In this document: positions 23,041 through 30,463 of the stretch, in pieces
How the letters are laid out: each line of letters starts with the position of its first letter
How positions within the stretch are numbered: position 1 is the first letter of the stretch
Assembly (NCBI RefSeq): GCF_001431645.1
Contig: NZ_LLXU01000129.1
Span: 1-33,545 of the forward strand
Reading direction: 5' to 3'
DNA from: Stenotrophomonas panacihumi
Lineage (GTDB): Bacteria > Pseudomonadota > Gammaproteobacteria > Xanthomonadales > Xanthomonadaceae
Length of the DNA stretch: 33,545 nucleotides
The notes under the pieces: generated by a model
Database searches by the model: none
The model's input: only the letters and a program-made list of their open reading frames with translations
What the model was told of the DNA's origin: nothing
Translations under genes and position numbers: made by a program

Positions 23041-24096
23041 ATGCCCCCACTGCCCCGGCTTGCCCTCTCCCTGGCGCTCGCCCTGTCCACGACGTCCGCG
23101 CTGGCCGTGCCCACCTGGGGCGCGTTGCAATCCAGCCCCGCCGGGACGCCCGCGGCATCGCTCAAGCCGGGCGAATGGATCTGGGGAGGCGTGAGCAAGG
23201 GTTGGGGCCCGATGGCGGTGATCGTCAGCCTCACCGAACAGCGCGCCTATGCGTACCGCAACGGCATCCTCATCGGCGTCAGCACGATCAGCAGCGGCAA
23301 GCAGGGCTACGAAACGCCGACCGGCGTGTTCACCATCCTGCAGAAAGACAAGGACCACCACTCCAACCAGTACAACAACGCGCCGATGCCCTACCAGCAG
23401 CGCCTGACCTGGGGCGGCGTGGCGCTGCATGCCGGCGGCCTGCCGGGCTACCCGGAATCGCACGGCTGCGTGCACCTGCCCACCGAGTTCGCGCGACTGC
23501 TGTTCGACAACTCGAACATGGGCATGGTGGTGGTGGTCTCCGAGGCCGGGGTGAGCGCCGAGGACGTGGTGCATCCGCGCGCGGTGAGCCCGATCGACCC
23601 GCTCACCGGCGCGCAGCGCCCGCTGCTGCCGCTGGGCAACGGCGAGGCCTACATCTGGCAGCCGATGCTCTCGCCCACCGGGCCGGTGTCGATGGTGATG
23701 AGCACGGCGGACGAACAGCTGCTGGTGTTCCGCAACGGCGTGGAGATCGGCCGGGCGCGCATCGCGTTGCGGCCCGACCCCACCGGCACGCCGGTGGGCA
23801 CGCAGGCCTTCATCGTTGGCCAGGGCTTCCTGCCGGGCGAGATCCCGGGCCTGCCCTCGGGACAGCGCATGCCCAACTGGATGCGCATCGGCATTCCCGG
23901 CGAGGCCGACGCCGGCGCGGCGCTGGAAGCGGCCACGGTCGGCCGCCTGCAGGTGCCGCCGGGCTTCCTCGCCGACGTGCTGCCGCTGCTGGTGCCCGGC
24001 GTGGTGCTGGTGGCGACCGACCAGCCGATCCTGCCGGAAACCACCGGCGCACCGGTGCAGGTGCTCGACTCCGACCCGCCGGAAGCGCCGCGCTGA
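23041..24096 (+). CDS. YkuD-type L,D-transpeptidase
   Basis: A 351-aa protein with a signal peptide (about residues 1-22, ends ALA-VP). The YkuD catalytic domain spans about 58-170, with His130 in LHAGG and the signature SHGCVHLP containing nucleophile Cys143. The C-terminal ~180 residues contain a second region that begins with a similar strand pattern (VSMVMSTADEQLLVFRNG compared with MAVIVSLTEQRAYAYRNG). This suggests a degenerate duplicate of the YkuD beta-sandwich without the Cys motif. YkuD enzymes form 3-3 peptidoglycan crosslinks or attach proteins to peptidoglycan; which applies here is open. It is divergent from the S9 gene and convergent with phnA. Confidence 0.92.
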   Translation: MPPLPRLALSLALALSTTSALAVPTWGALQSSPAGTPAASLKPGEWIWGGVSKGWGPMAVIVSLTEQRAYAYRNGILIGVSTISSGKQGYETPTGVFTILQKDKDHHSNQYNNAPMPYQQRLTWGGVALHAGGLPGYPESHGCVHLPTEFARLLFDNSNMGMVVVVSEAGVSAEDVVHPRAVSPIDPLTGAQRPLLPLGNGEAYIWQPMLSPTGPVSMVMSTADEQLLVFRNGVEIGRARIALRPDPTGTPVGTQAFIVGQGFLPGEIPGLPSGQRMPNWMRIGIPGEADAGAALEAATVGRLQVPPGFLADVLPLLVPGVVLVATDQPILPETTGAPVQVLDSDPPEAPR

Positions 24097-24112
24097 GCGG
24101 CGCCGCGCAGGC

Positions 24113-24448
24113 TCAGGCCTTGCGCAGGTAGATCGTCTTCAGCACGAGGTCCTTGATCTTGTCCGAGTGGCCTTCGATGTGCTCGGCGTCGTCTTCGATC
24201 AGGCGGATGTTGCGGATCACCGTGCCCTGCTTGAGCGGGATGGACGCGCCCTTGACCTTGAGGTCCTTGATGACGGTGACGGTATCGCCGGCGGCGAGCA
24301 CGTTGCCGTTGCAGTCGCGCACCACCACGCCGGCTTCGGCGGCATCGCCGGCGGCCCACTCGTGGCCGCAGTCGGCGCAGACGAACAGCGCGCCATCGGC
24401 ATAGGTGTTTTCAAGCGAGCATTGCGGACAGGCGGGGACGCTGGACAT
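24113..24448 (-). CDS. yjdM: PhnA/YjdM family zinc-ribbon protein
   Basis: A 111-aa protein, the same length as E. coli YjdM (formerly PhnA). The N-terminal zinc ribbon has CPQC and CADC pairs (about residues 7-10 and 25-28), and the C-terminal domain shows VRDCNGN, DTVTVIKDLKVKG and NIRLIEDD. Despite the old name, phosphonoacetate hydrolase activity is not expected; the function is unknown. The start at 24448 (MSSVPACPQC) fits the family; the frame is open further upstream without homology. No clear Shine-Dalgarno. It converges with the L,D-transpeptidase gene across 16 bp. Confidence 0.92.
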   Translation of the reverse strand: MSSVPACPQCSLENTYADGALFVCADCGHEWAAGDAAEAGVVVRDCNGNVLAAGDTVTVIKDLKVKGASIPLKQGTVIRNIRLIEDDAEHIEGHSDKIKDLVLKTIYLRKA

Positions 24449-24614
24449 GGCGAAAAGACCGGGGGAAAGCGCCGTATTGTAAGGCGACGGACGATGATCG
24501 CGCGCCGCGGGAAGCATGCGCATGGCCGCCGGGGCCCAGGCCCCGCCCGCCACGGGCATGCCTTTACACACCCCCGGCACACGCGCTTGCCGATCATCCC
24601 TTCGCCCCTCCCGC

Positions 24615-25589
24615 ATGGAGCCCGCCGTGAGCGCCTCGCACGGTTCCCGTTTCGTCGTCTACGTCGCCCTGTTCGGCAACCTCGGCATCGCGATCGCCAA
24701 GTTCGCCGCCGCCGCGATCTCCGGCAGCTCGGCGATGCTCAGCGAAGGCGTGCATTCGCTGGTGGACACCATCAACGAAGTGTTGCTGCTGCACGGCCTG
24801 CGCCGCGCCGAGCGCACGCCCACGCCCACGCATCCGTTCGGCTATGGGCGCGAACTGTATTTCTGGAGCTTCATCGTCGCGCTGCTGGTATTCGCGATGG
24901 GCGCGGGCGTGTCGCTGTACGAAGGCGTGCAGCACCTGCGCCACCCGGAGCCGGCGCGCAACCACGGGCTGGCCTATGCGGTGCTGGGCATCTCCTTCGC
25001 CTTCGAAGGCACCTCGTGGTGGGTGGCGCTGCGCGAGTTCCGCCGGCGCAAGGGCGCGCTCGGCTACTTCGAGGCATTCCGCCAGAGCAAGGACCCGAGC
25101 ACCTTCACCGTGCTGCTGGAAGACACCGCCGCGCTGCTCGGCCTGCTGATGGCCTTCGCCGGCCTGTTCGCCGCGCAGTGGTTCGACATGCCGCAGCTCG
25201 ACGGCATGGCGTCGATCGGCATCGCGGGCGTGCTCGGCGTCACCGCCTTCCTGCTCGCGCGCGAGACGAAAGGCCTGCTGATCGGCGAGCCGGCGTATCC
25301 GCGCGTGGCCGAATCGCTGCTGGCCATCGCCGCGCGCGATGCCGACGTGCGCGCGGCCAACGGCGTGCTGACCATGCAGATGGGGCCCAACCAGGTGGTG
25401 GCCGCGCTCAGCGCCGAGTTCGAAGACAGCCGCACCACGCCGCAGATCGAGGCGTGCATCGGGCGCATCGAACAGGCCGCGCGGCAAACGCACCCGGAGC
25501 TGGTCGCGCTGTTCGTCAAGCCGCAGACGCCGGAGGTGTGGCAGGCGCGGCGCGATGCGATGGAGCAGGCCGCCGCGCGCGAGGCCTGA
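24615..25589 (+). CDS. Cation diffusion facilitator, SLC30A9-like
   Basis: A 324-aa membrane protein of the CDF family, exporting divalent cations (zinc or manganese by family). The first transport-site helix has SEGVHSLVDTINE with His47 and Asp51. The paired site in helix V is LLEDTAALLGL, with Glu-Asp in place of the HxxxD of most CDFs, the pattern I associate with the SLC30A9 (ZnT9) subgroup. About six membrane helices precede a cytoplasmic C-terminal ferredoxin-like domain (about 225-310). The metal is therefore less predictable than for a canonical zinc CDF. The start at 24615 is chosen because the first helix follows closely; the frame is open upstream to 24516. Confidence 0.9.
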   Translation: MEPAVSASHGSRFVVYVALFGNLGIAIAKFAAAAISGSSAMLSEGVHSLVDTINEVLLLHGLRRAERTPTPTHPFGYGRELYFWSFIVALLVFAMGAGVSLYEGVQHLRHPEPARNHGLAYAVLGISFAFEGTSWWVALREFRRRKGALGYFEAFRQSKDPSTFTVLLEDTAALLGLLMAFAGLFAAQWFDMPQLDGMASIGIAGVLGVTAFLLARETKGLLIGEPAYPRVAESLLAIAARDADVRAANGVLTMQMGPNQVVAALSAEFEDSRTTPQIEACIGRIEQAARQTHPELVALFVKPQTPEVWQARRDAMEQAAAREA

Positions 25590-25592
25590 AAC

Positions 25593-25620
25593 TTGCGCGG
25601 TCACCGGCCCCGGTTAGACT
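25593..25620 (+). promoter_or_regulatory. Promoter of the duplicated Cys-rich protein gene
   Basis: TTGCGC (25593-25598) and TAGACT (25615-25620) are 16 nt apart, and the ATG follows 29 nt later. The -35 begins just after the transporter stop codon. Confidence 0.5.
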
Positions 25621-25649
25621 CGGCGCATCCACGACCGGGAAGCCAGGGA

Positions 25650-26447
25650 ATGCGCACTCGTCGATTCGTCATGCTGCACTTCGCGTTGCTCGCCGGCGCG
25701 ATGTCCCTCCCCGCCGCCGCGCAGGACGCGCCGCCGCGCACACCGCCCGCACCGAACTGCCTGGATGCGCGCGAGGTGGCCGAGATGCGCCAGCCCGATC
25801 CGCGCACGCTGGCCGTCGCCACCACCGACAAGCGCTACTACCGCCTCGGCCTGCAGCAGGATTGCCCGGGCCTGGAAGGCGACAGCGAAGCCTCCCTGTG
25901 GGGCCGCGAGGGCTGGATCTGCGGCGGCGGCCGCGAGTTTGCGCGCGGGGCGGGACGCGATTGCCCGATCGTGTCCAGCCAGGCCGGCGACGCCGCCGCC
26001 TACGCCCGCGACGCACGCCTGGCCGACCAGAACGGCCCGCGCACACTGGCCACGGTGGAGGTGCGCGGCAAGCAGCAGCGCCCCGGCCAACGCGGCTTCC
26101 GCGGCACCACCAGCTACTGCTTCGCGCCACGCTACATGCGCGCGTGGAGCGAAGACCCGCAGGGCGTGGTGGTCGAAGTCTCGCCGGTACACAGCGGCGG
26201 CAACCGCTACTACCGGGTGGAACTGGCCAGCAGCTGCCCGGCGCTGGCCAACGCCACCACCATCAACTTCGTCTCCGGCATGGACCTGGGCATCATCTGC
26301 GGCAACGCGGGCGATGCGCTGGTGGTGCAGCAGCGCTCGCTGACCGCGGCCGGCGGCTCGCAACATCCGATGTTCTCGCGGCCGGGCGGCATGCCGCTGA
26401 GCATCCGCGACCGCTGCACGGTGTCGGCGGTGTATCCGCGCCCCTGA
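25650..26447 (+). CDS. Exported Cys-rich protein with two DUF6491-like repeats
   Basis: A 265-aa protein with a signal peptide (residues 1-25, ends PAAA-Q). The mature part consists of two related halves (about 37-110 and 152-262). Both show Cys-x6-10 then an Asp/Val-rich strand, RYYR-hydrophobic-x-hydrophobic, a D/S-CP motif (QDCPGL, SSCPAL), and later W/I-ICG (GWICGGG, GIICGNA) with a C-terminal cysteine. The spacing recalls DUF6491, a small periplasmic family of unknown function; here it appears doubled. The cysteines probably form disulfides. AGGGA is directly before the ATG. The assignment to DUF6491 is from memory of the motif. Confidence 0.8.
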   Translation: MRTRRFVMLHFALLAGAMSLPAAAQDAPPRTPPAPNCLDAREVAEMRQPDPRTLAVATTDKRYYRLGLQQDCPGLEGDSEASLWGREGWICGGGREFARGAGRDCPIVSSQAGDAAAYARDARLADQNGPRTLATVEVRGKQQRPGQRGFRGTTSYCFAPRYMRAWSEDPQGVVVEVSPVHSGGNRYYRVELASSCPALANATTINFVSGMDLGIICGNAGDALVVQQRSLTAAGGSQHPMFSRPGGMPLSIRDRCTVSAVYPRP

Positions 26448-26451
26448 ACGT

Positions 26452-26472
26452 CGCCGCCCTCGCCGGGCGGCG
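26452..26472 (+). terminator. Hairpin between duplicated Cys-rich gene and hsp70-like gene
   Basis: 8-bp perfect stem (26452-26459 with 26465-26472), 5-nt loop, 5 nt after the stop codon. It is followed by the -10-like TAGAAT at 26481-26486 of the next gene. No T-tract. Confidence 0.5.
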
Positions 26473-26530
26473 TGTCCCGGTAGAATGCGCGGCCCGCGGC
26501 GTGGCCGTGCCGTTCTTTCGGATTTCCTCC

Positions 26531-27895
26531 ATGCGCCTGGGCATCGACTTCGGCACCAGCAACTCCGCCGCCGCCGCGGTGATCGACGGCGAAGTCGCGC
26601 CGGTACGCTTTCCCGCCGCGCACGGCGAGGCGCTGCAGTTCCGCACCACGGTGTACTTCCCCGAGGTGATGCGCGACCCCAACGATTTCGCGTTGACCCC
26701 GGCGATGGAACATGAGGTCGAACGGCTCGTGGATGCCGGCCGCCGCGATGCGCTCGCCGCCGGCCGCCCGCGCGAGGAAGCCGCGCTGCGCCGCGACGCC
26801 GTGCGCGTGGTACGCCGCGACTGGATGGAGCACTCGGTGCGCGAGCCAGCCAGTTCGGCGGCGCTGCTGCAGAACGCGGTCTACGGCGACGAAGCGCTGG
26901 AAGCCTATTTCCTCGAGAACGAAGGCAACCTGGTGCAGAGCCCGAAGTCGATGCTCGGCTACAGCCTGCACCCGCGCGCGCGCCAGACCATCACCGGCAT
27001 CGCCAGCCACATCCTCGAACACATCCGCCTGACCGCCTCGCGCCAGTTCGACCACAACATCCGCCGCGCGCTGATCGGCCGGCCGGTGCGTTTCCGCAGT
27101 TCGATCGGCGAGGCGGGCAACGCGCAGGCGCTGGAGATCCTCGGCGAGGCGGCGCGCGACGCCGGCTTCGACGACATCGACTTCCTCGAGGAGCCCTCGG
27201 CGGCCGCCATGCACCACCATGCCGGCAGCGCGCAGCGCCACGAGGCGGTGATCGTGGATATCGGCGGCGGCACCACCGATATCGCCCACGCCAGCGTCGG
27301 CGGCGACAGCGTGCCGCAGGTGCATCGCGCCTGGGGTATCGCGCGCGGCGGTACCGATATCGACCTGGCACTGAGCCTGGCCGGCTTCATGCCGCTGTTC
27401 GGGCGCGGCATCACCCGCGTGCCGGCGCACCATTACGTCGAGGCGGCGATGGTGCAGGACCTGCCGCGCCAGCGCGATTTCCGCCAGCACCGCTATGACG
27501 GCGTGCCCGATCCGTTCGAGGCGCGCCTGCGCGCCCTGCAGGAAGCGGGCAATACCGCGCGCCTGTACCGCGCGGTGGAGCGCAGCAAGATCGCGCTGAG
27601 CGATGCGCCGCGGCATGCCGAATCGCTGGACTTCATCGAAGCCGGGCTGGGCACGGACATTGCCGATGCGGCGCTGGTGGCCGCGGCCGGCCCGTACCTG
27701 GACGAACTGGAAGCGCTGCTGCGCGAGGTGGTGGCCGACATCGGCCACGCGCCCGGCGTGGTCTTCCTCACCGGCGGCATGTCGCGCGCCGGCTACGTGC
27801 GCGAGCGCGTGATGGCCTGCTTCCCCGGCGCGCGCCTGGTGCAGGGCGATCCGTCCTTCGGCGTGGTGCGCGGCCTGGCGCTGGCGGCGGCCTGA
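26531..27895 (+). CDS. yegD: YegD-type Hsp70 family protein
   Basis: A 454-aa actin-fold ATPase of the Hsp70 superfamily. It contains phosphate-1 (GIDFGTSNS), phosphate-2 (VDIGGGTTD at about 243-251), EEPSAAA and the adenosine motif (FLTGGMSRAGY). The specific blocks QSPKSMLGY, LIGRPVRF and GFMPLFG match E. coli YegD in order and spacing, and the length is nearly equal (450 aa). It has no substrate-binding domain or lid, so classical DnaK chaperoning is not expected; the function is unknown. The start is at 26531, just before the first strand. The frame stays open far upstream, which is an accident of GC-rich DNA. A TAGAAT -10 box lies 45 nt upstream. Confidence 0.92.
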   Translation: MRLGIDFGTSNSAAAAVIDGEVAPVRFPAAHGEALQFRTTVYFPEVMRDPNDFALTPAMEHEVERLVDAGRRDALAAGRPREEAALRRDAVRVVRRDWMEHSVREPASSAALLQNAVYGDEALEAYFLENEGNLVQSPKSMLGYSLHPRARQTITGIASHILEHIRLTASRQFDHNIRRALIGRPVRFRSSIGEAGNAQALEILGEAARDAGFDDIDFLEEPSAAAMHHHAGSAQRHEAVIVDIGGGTTDIAHASVGGDSVPQVHRAWGIARGGTDIDLALSLAGFMPLFGRGITRVPAHHYVEAAMVQDLPRQRDFRQHRYDGVPDPFEARLRALQEAGNTARLYRAVERSKIALSDAPRHAESLDFIEAGLGTDIADAALVAAAGPYLDELEALLREVVADIGHAPGVVFLTGGMSRAGYVRERVMACFPGARLVQGDPSFGVVRGLALAAA

Positions 27896-27985
27896 GCCCC
27901 GCAACAGTGTGTGCGGAAAGCGTCGCGGGGCGGCGACGGCGGGCCGGCTATGCTGCGCGCTTCCTTCCGCCCCGGGGCGCCCGCC

Positions 27986-28513
27986 ATGTCGTTGTCCTAC
28001 TACCAGGCTTCCGTGCCCGTGCTCGCGCACGGCCTTCGCCAGCTCTCCCACCTGCTCGACAAGGGCAAGGCGCATGTCGCCTCGCATGGCCATGACCCGG
28101 CCACGCTGATCGACGCGCGCCTGGCCGAGGACATGTACCCGCTCTCCGCCCAGGTGCAGCGCGCCTGCGATACCGCCAAGCTCACCGTGCAGCGCCTGTC
28201 CGGCGTGGAAGCGCCGCGCATGGAGGACAACGAGCGCACCTTCGCCGAGCTGCACAAGCGCATCGACGCCACCCTCGCCTACCTGGAATCGGTGCCGGCC
28301 GAAGCGTTCGCCACCGAGCGCGAGATCGTGCTGAAGTTCGGCCCGATGCAGGCGCGTTTCGACAGCGGCCGCTACCTCACCGAGTTCGCGCTGCCGAACT
28401 TCTTCTTCCACATCACCACGGCCTACGGGATCCTGCGCCATGGCGGGGTGTCGATCGGCAAGCTCGACTATCTGGGCCGGATCGGCGAGGTCGCGCCCGC
28501 GTCGGGTAGCTGA
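27986..28513 (+). CDS. DUF1993-family protein
   Basis: A 175-aa all-helical soluble protein matching DUF1993: N-terminal LSYYQASVPVLAHGLRQLSHLL, a central DMYPLSAQVQRACDTAK and a C-terminal LPNFFFHITTAYGILRHGGVSIGKLDYLG. The fold of this family is DinB-like. Conserved His residues near the end could bind metal, but the activity is unknown. The start at 27986 fits the family start; no strong Shine-Dalgarno is seen. A -10-like TATGCT (27949-27954) followed by GCGCGC suggests its own promoter downstream of yegD. Confidence 0.88.
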   Translation: MSLSYYQASVPVLAHGLRQLSHLLDKGKAHVASHGHDPATLIDARLAEDMYPLSAQVQRACDTAKLTVQRLSGVEAPRMEDNERTFAELHKRIDATLAYLESVPAEAFATEREIVLKFGPMQARFDSGRYLTEFALPNFFFHITTAYGILRHGGVSIGKLDYLGRIGEVAPASGS

Positions 28514-28755
28514 AGCCGCGCCCGCGACCGGCCAGGCGCCCATTCAGGTGGAGATTAACGAAGCTCTACAGGGTGAGGCGTAGCCTATGGCCTACGGCGC
28601 CTTCCTGTGCCGTCGACGCCCCGGCGTCCCCTCGCGTGACCCCGCCTTGCGCCCGCTGCCGGCCTTCGCCGGCGGCCCGGCATCACCCCAAGGCCCGGCC
28701 GCGCCCCTTGCCGGCCTGTTTCGCCGGCTTCCCTGCCCCACAGGAGAATCGTTCC
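28514..28755 (+). promoter_or_regulatory. Structured leader upstream of the 61-aa protein
   Basis: This 242-nt gap starts with an AT-richer stretch (about 28540-28600) and continues with several hairpins: imperfect CGTAG.../...CTACG near 28578-28596, GACGCC/GGCGTC at 28615-28628, and two GCCGG/CCGGC hairpins around 28657-28735. It probably carries the end of the DUF1993 transcript plus the promoter and structured 5' leader of the next gene. I see no gene in it. Confidence 0.4.
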
Positions 28756-28941
28756 ATGCCACGTTCCAGCAAGCAGAAGGTCCAGCCCACCGTGTCGCGC
28801 GGCGACGCCAAGGCCCAGCCGCTCAACCGCGAGCGCATCGCCGCCGACCTGGCCGCGTTCCGCAAGTCCGGTGGCCGCATCGAAGTGCTGCCGACCTTCT
28901 TCCGTCCCGGCCGTCCGGCCAACGACCACGACGCGGACTGA
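28756..28941 (+). CDS. Small basic protein of unknown function
   Basis: A 61-aa basic protein. Its N-terminal third is Lys/Gln/Ser/Thr-rich and probably disordered. A helix (about residues 24-38, NRERIAADLAAFRKSGG) follows, then RIEVLPTFFRP and an acidic tail NDHDAD. There is no signal peptide or membrane segment. AGGAGA 9 nt upstream of the ATG is one of the best ribosome binding sites in the window, which supports that it is expressed. I do not recognise the family; the helix-GG-strand ending resembles short nucleic-acid-associated proteins only vaguely. Confidence 0.75.
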   Translation: MPRSSKQKVQPTVSRGDAKAQPLNRERIAADLAAFRKSGGRIEVLPTFFRPGRPANDHDAD

Positions 28942-28974
28942 TTCCGCGCCTGGCCTTCCCTGCGGCGGCGGCGC

Positions 28975-29856
28975 TCAGCCGCCGCGCCGCACCCGCACCG
29001 AACCCGAGTGCGAGTTGATGTCGATATCGCCGTTGCCACTGCCCAGGCGCACGTCCAGGTGACGGCCCGGGCCGTACTCCGGCCGCTCCACTTCGCCGGC
29101 ATCGCTCTCGATGTCGCCGCTGAAGGTCTGCACGCCCAGCTGCGCTGACACGTCCTTCGGCAAACGCAGGCCGATGCTGCCGCTCACCGTCTGCAGGTCG
29201 ATGCTGCCGCCCGGCGCGAAACGCGCCAGGCTCAGGTCCATGCCGCCGGAGACGGTTTCCGCGCGCAGCCGCGAGATCTGCCCGGCCTCCAGGCCGATGC
29301 TGCCGCTCACCGTCTGCAGCGAGACATCGCCACCGGGGCCGCCTTCGGCACGCAAGCGGCCACTCACCGTATTGGCGCGCAGGCGCTCGGTCGCCACGCG
29401 CGAGGTCAGCCCGCCACTCACCGTGGACAACTGCGATTCGCGCGCCTTGCCCTGCGCACTGAGGTTGCCCGAGACCGTCTGCGCCTGCAGCCGGCCCAGG
29501 TCCACGCCCGACACGTCCAGCCCGGCGCTCACCGTCTGCGCCTGCAGGTCCACGCCACGCGGCACGCGCAGCTCCAGGCGGGCGCCGTCCGAGCGACGGC
29601 TCTGCGGATAGACCACCCGCAGCTGCACGCGATTGGCGCTGCTCTGCACGTCCAGGCGCTGGCCTTCGCCGAGTTCGCCGGTGAGGCTGACCTCGTTGCG
29701 ATCCCAGCCGATCACCCGCACCTGGCCGGCGACGTTGTCGATTTCCACGCGTCCGCCGGCCGACAGCGGGTGGCTTTCGTTGACCGCGGTCTGCGCGGCG
29801 GCGGGGCCGGCCCAGGCGGCGGCGAACAACAGGGCGGTGAGCGGCAGGGCTTTCAT
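28975..29856 (-). CDS. Exported DUF4097 beta-helix protein
   Basis: A 293-aa protein with a signal peptide (about residues 1-22, ends PAAAQ). It is then built almost wholly of short repeats centred on T-V-S-G: I count eight such turns (QTVSAG, QTVSGN, STVSGG, NTVSGR, QTVSGS, ETVSGG, QTVSGS, QTFSGD) at intervals of about 19-30 residues. This is the DUF4097 right-handed beta-helix pattern. Such proteins are often encoded with ECF sigma/anti-sigma pairs; their role is unknown, perhaps envelope sensing or adhesion. I prefer ATG 29856 because GGAG lies about 6 nt upstream; ATG 29868 would add four residues and has no ribosome binding site. It is 34 nt after the anti-sigma gene. Confidence 0.88.
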   Translation of the reverse strand: MKALPLTALLFAAAWAGPAAAQTAVNESHPLSAGGRVEIDNVAGQVRVIGWDRNEVSLTGELGEGQRLDVQSSANRVQLRVVYPQSRRSDGARLELRVPRGVDLQAQTVSAGLDVSGVDLGRLQAQTVSGNLSAQGKARESQLSTVSGGLTSRVATERLRANTVSGRLRAEGGPGGDVSLQTVSGSIGLEAGQISRLRAETVSGGMDLSLARFAPGGSIDLQTVSGSIGLRLPKDVSAQLGVQTFSGDIESDAGEVERPEYGPGRHLDVRLGSGNGDIDINSHSGSVRVRRGG

Positions 29857-29890
29857 CTTGGGCTCCATCGTGGTGCGGTCTGGTCGGGTA

Positions 29891-30463
29891 TCAGGTGGTG
29901 CCGGCCGGCGGGGCGAAGGCCGCCATGCGGGTCAGTTCGAGGCGTTTGTCATAGGTACGGCGCAGCTGGCCGAGCAGGTAGCCGGCCTCCGGCTGCTGGC
30001 GCAGGGCGTCGCGGATCTGCGCTTCGCTCTGGTCCAGCGTGTGCAGGGCCGGCTGGAGTTCGGCCGGCACCGGCGCGCGCGGCAGCGTGGCCAGGGCGCG
30101 CTGGTATTCGAGCGTCAAGGCATCGGCCTGCGCGAGCAGCGGAATATCCTGCGGCGCCTGCGCGACCTGCACCGGCGGTGCGCTATCCGGCGCGGACATC
30201 CGCGAAGGCACCAGCAGGAAGGCCACCGCGGCCAGCGAGGCGGCCGCGGCCAGGCTCACCGGCAAGTGCCAGCGGCGGCGGCTGGCCGGCAGGCGGGCCA
30301 CCGGGGCAATCGTGAGCACCGGACGCGGCGCGGCCACGGGCGTCTCGTCCATCGCCGCCCGGATGCCTTCCCACACCGCCGGCGGCGGCATGCGCTGGTC
30401 CGGCAGCGCGCGCAGGCGGGCCTGCAGGGCGTCGTCTTCGCGGTCGTCGAAGGGATGGTTCAT
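29891..30463 (-). CDS. Membrane anti-sigma factor candidate
   Basis: A 190-aa protein with a charged N-terminal cytoplasmic part (residues 1-64), a single membrane helix (about 66-86) and a helical periplasmic C-terminal domain (about 95-180). There is no zinc-binding HxxxCxxC motif, so it is not a ZAS-type anti-sigma. The assignment rests on its overlap (ATGA, 4 nt) with the preceding ECF sigma gene and on its single-span topology. It would hold the sigma factor at the membrane and release it on a periplasmic signal. Confidence 0.8.
   Translation of the reverse strand: MNHPFDDREDDALQARLRALPDQRMPPPAVWEGIRAAMDETPVAAPRPVLTIAPVARLPASRRRWHLPVSLAAAASLAAVAFLLVPSRMSAPDSAPPVQVAQAPQDIPLLAQADALTLEYQRALATLPRAPVPAELQPALHTLDQSEAQIRDALRQQPEAGYLLGQLRRTYDKRLELTRMAAFAPPAGTT

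Noticed and set aside
24113..24448. Phosphonoacetate hydrolase function for the PhnA-named protein
   Set aside because: The protein is the short zinc-ribbon YjdM type, unrelated to the true alkaline-phosphatase-fold phosphonoacetate hydrolase.
23816..26530. Plus-strand frame open for about 900 codons before the YegD-like start
   Set aside because: It runs through other well-supported genes in other frames and has no domain; the YegD homology begins exactly at 26531.
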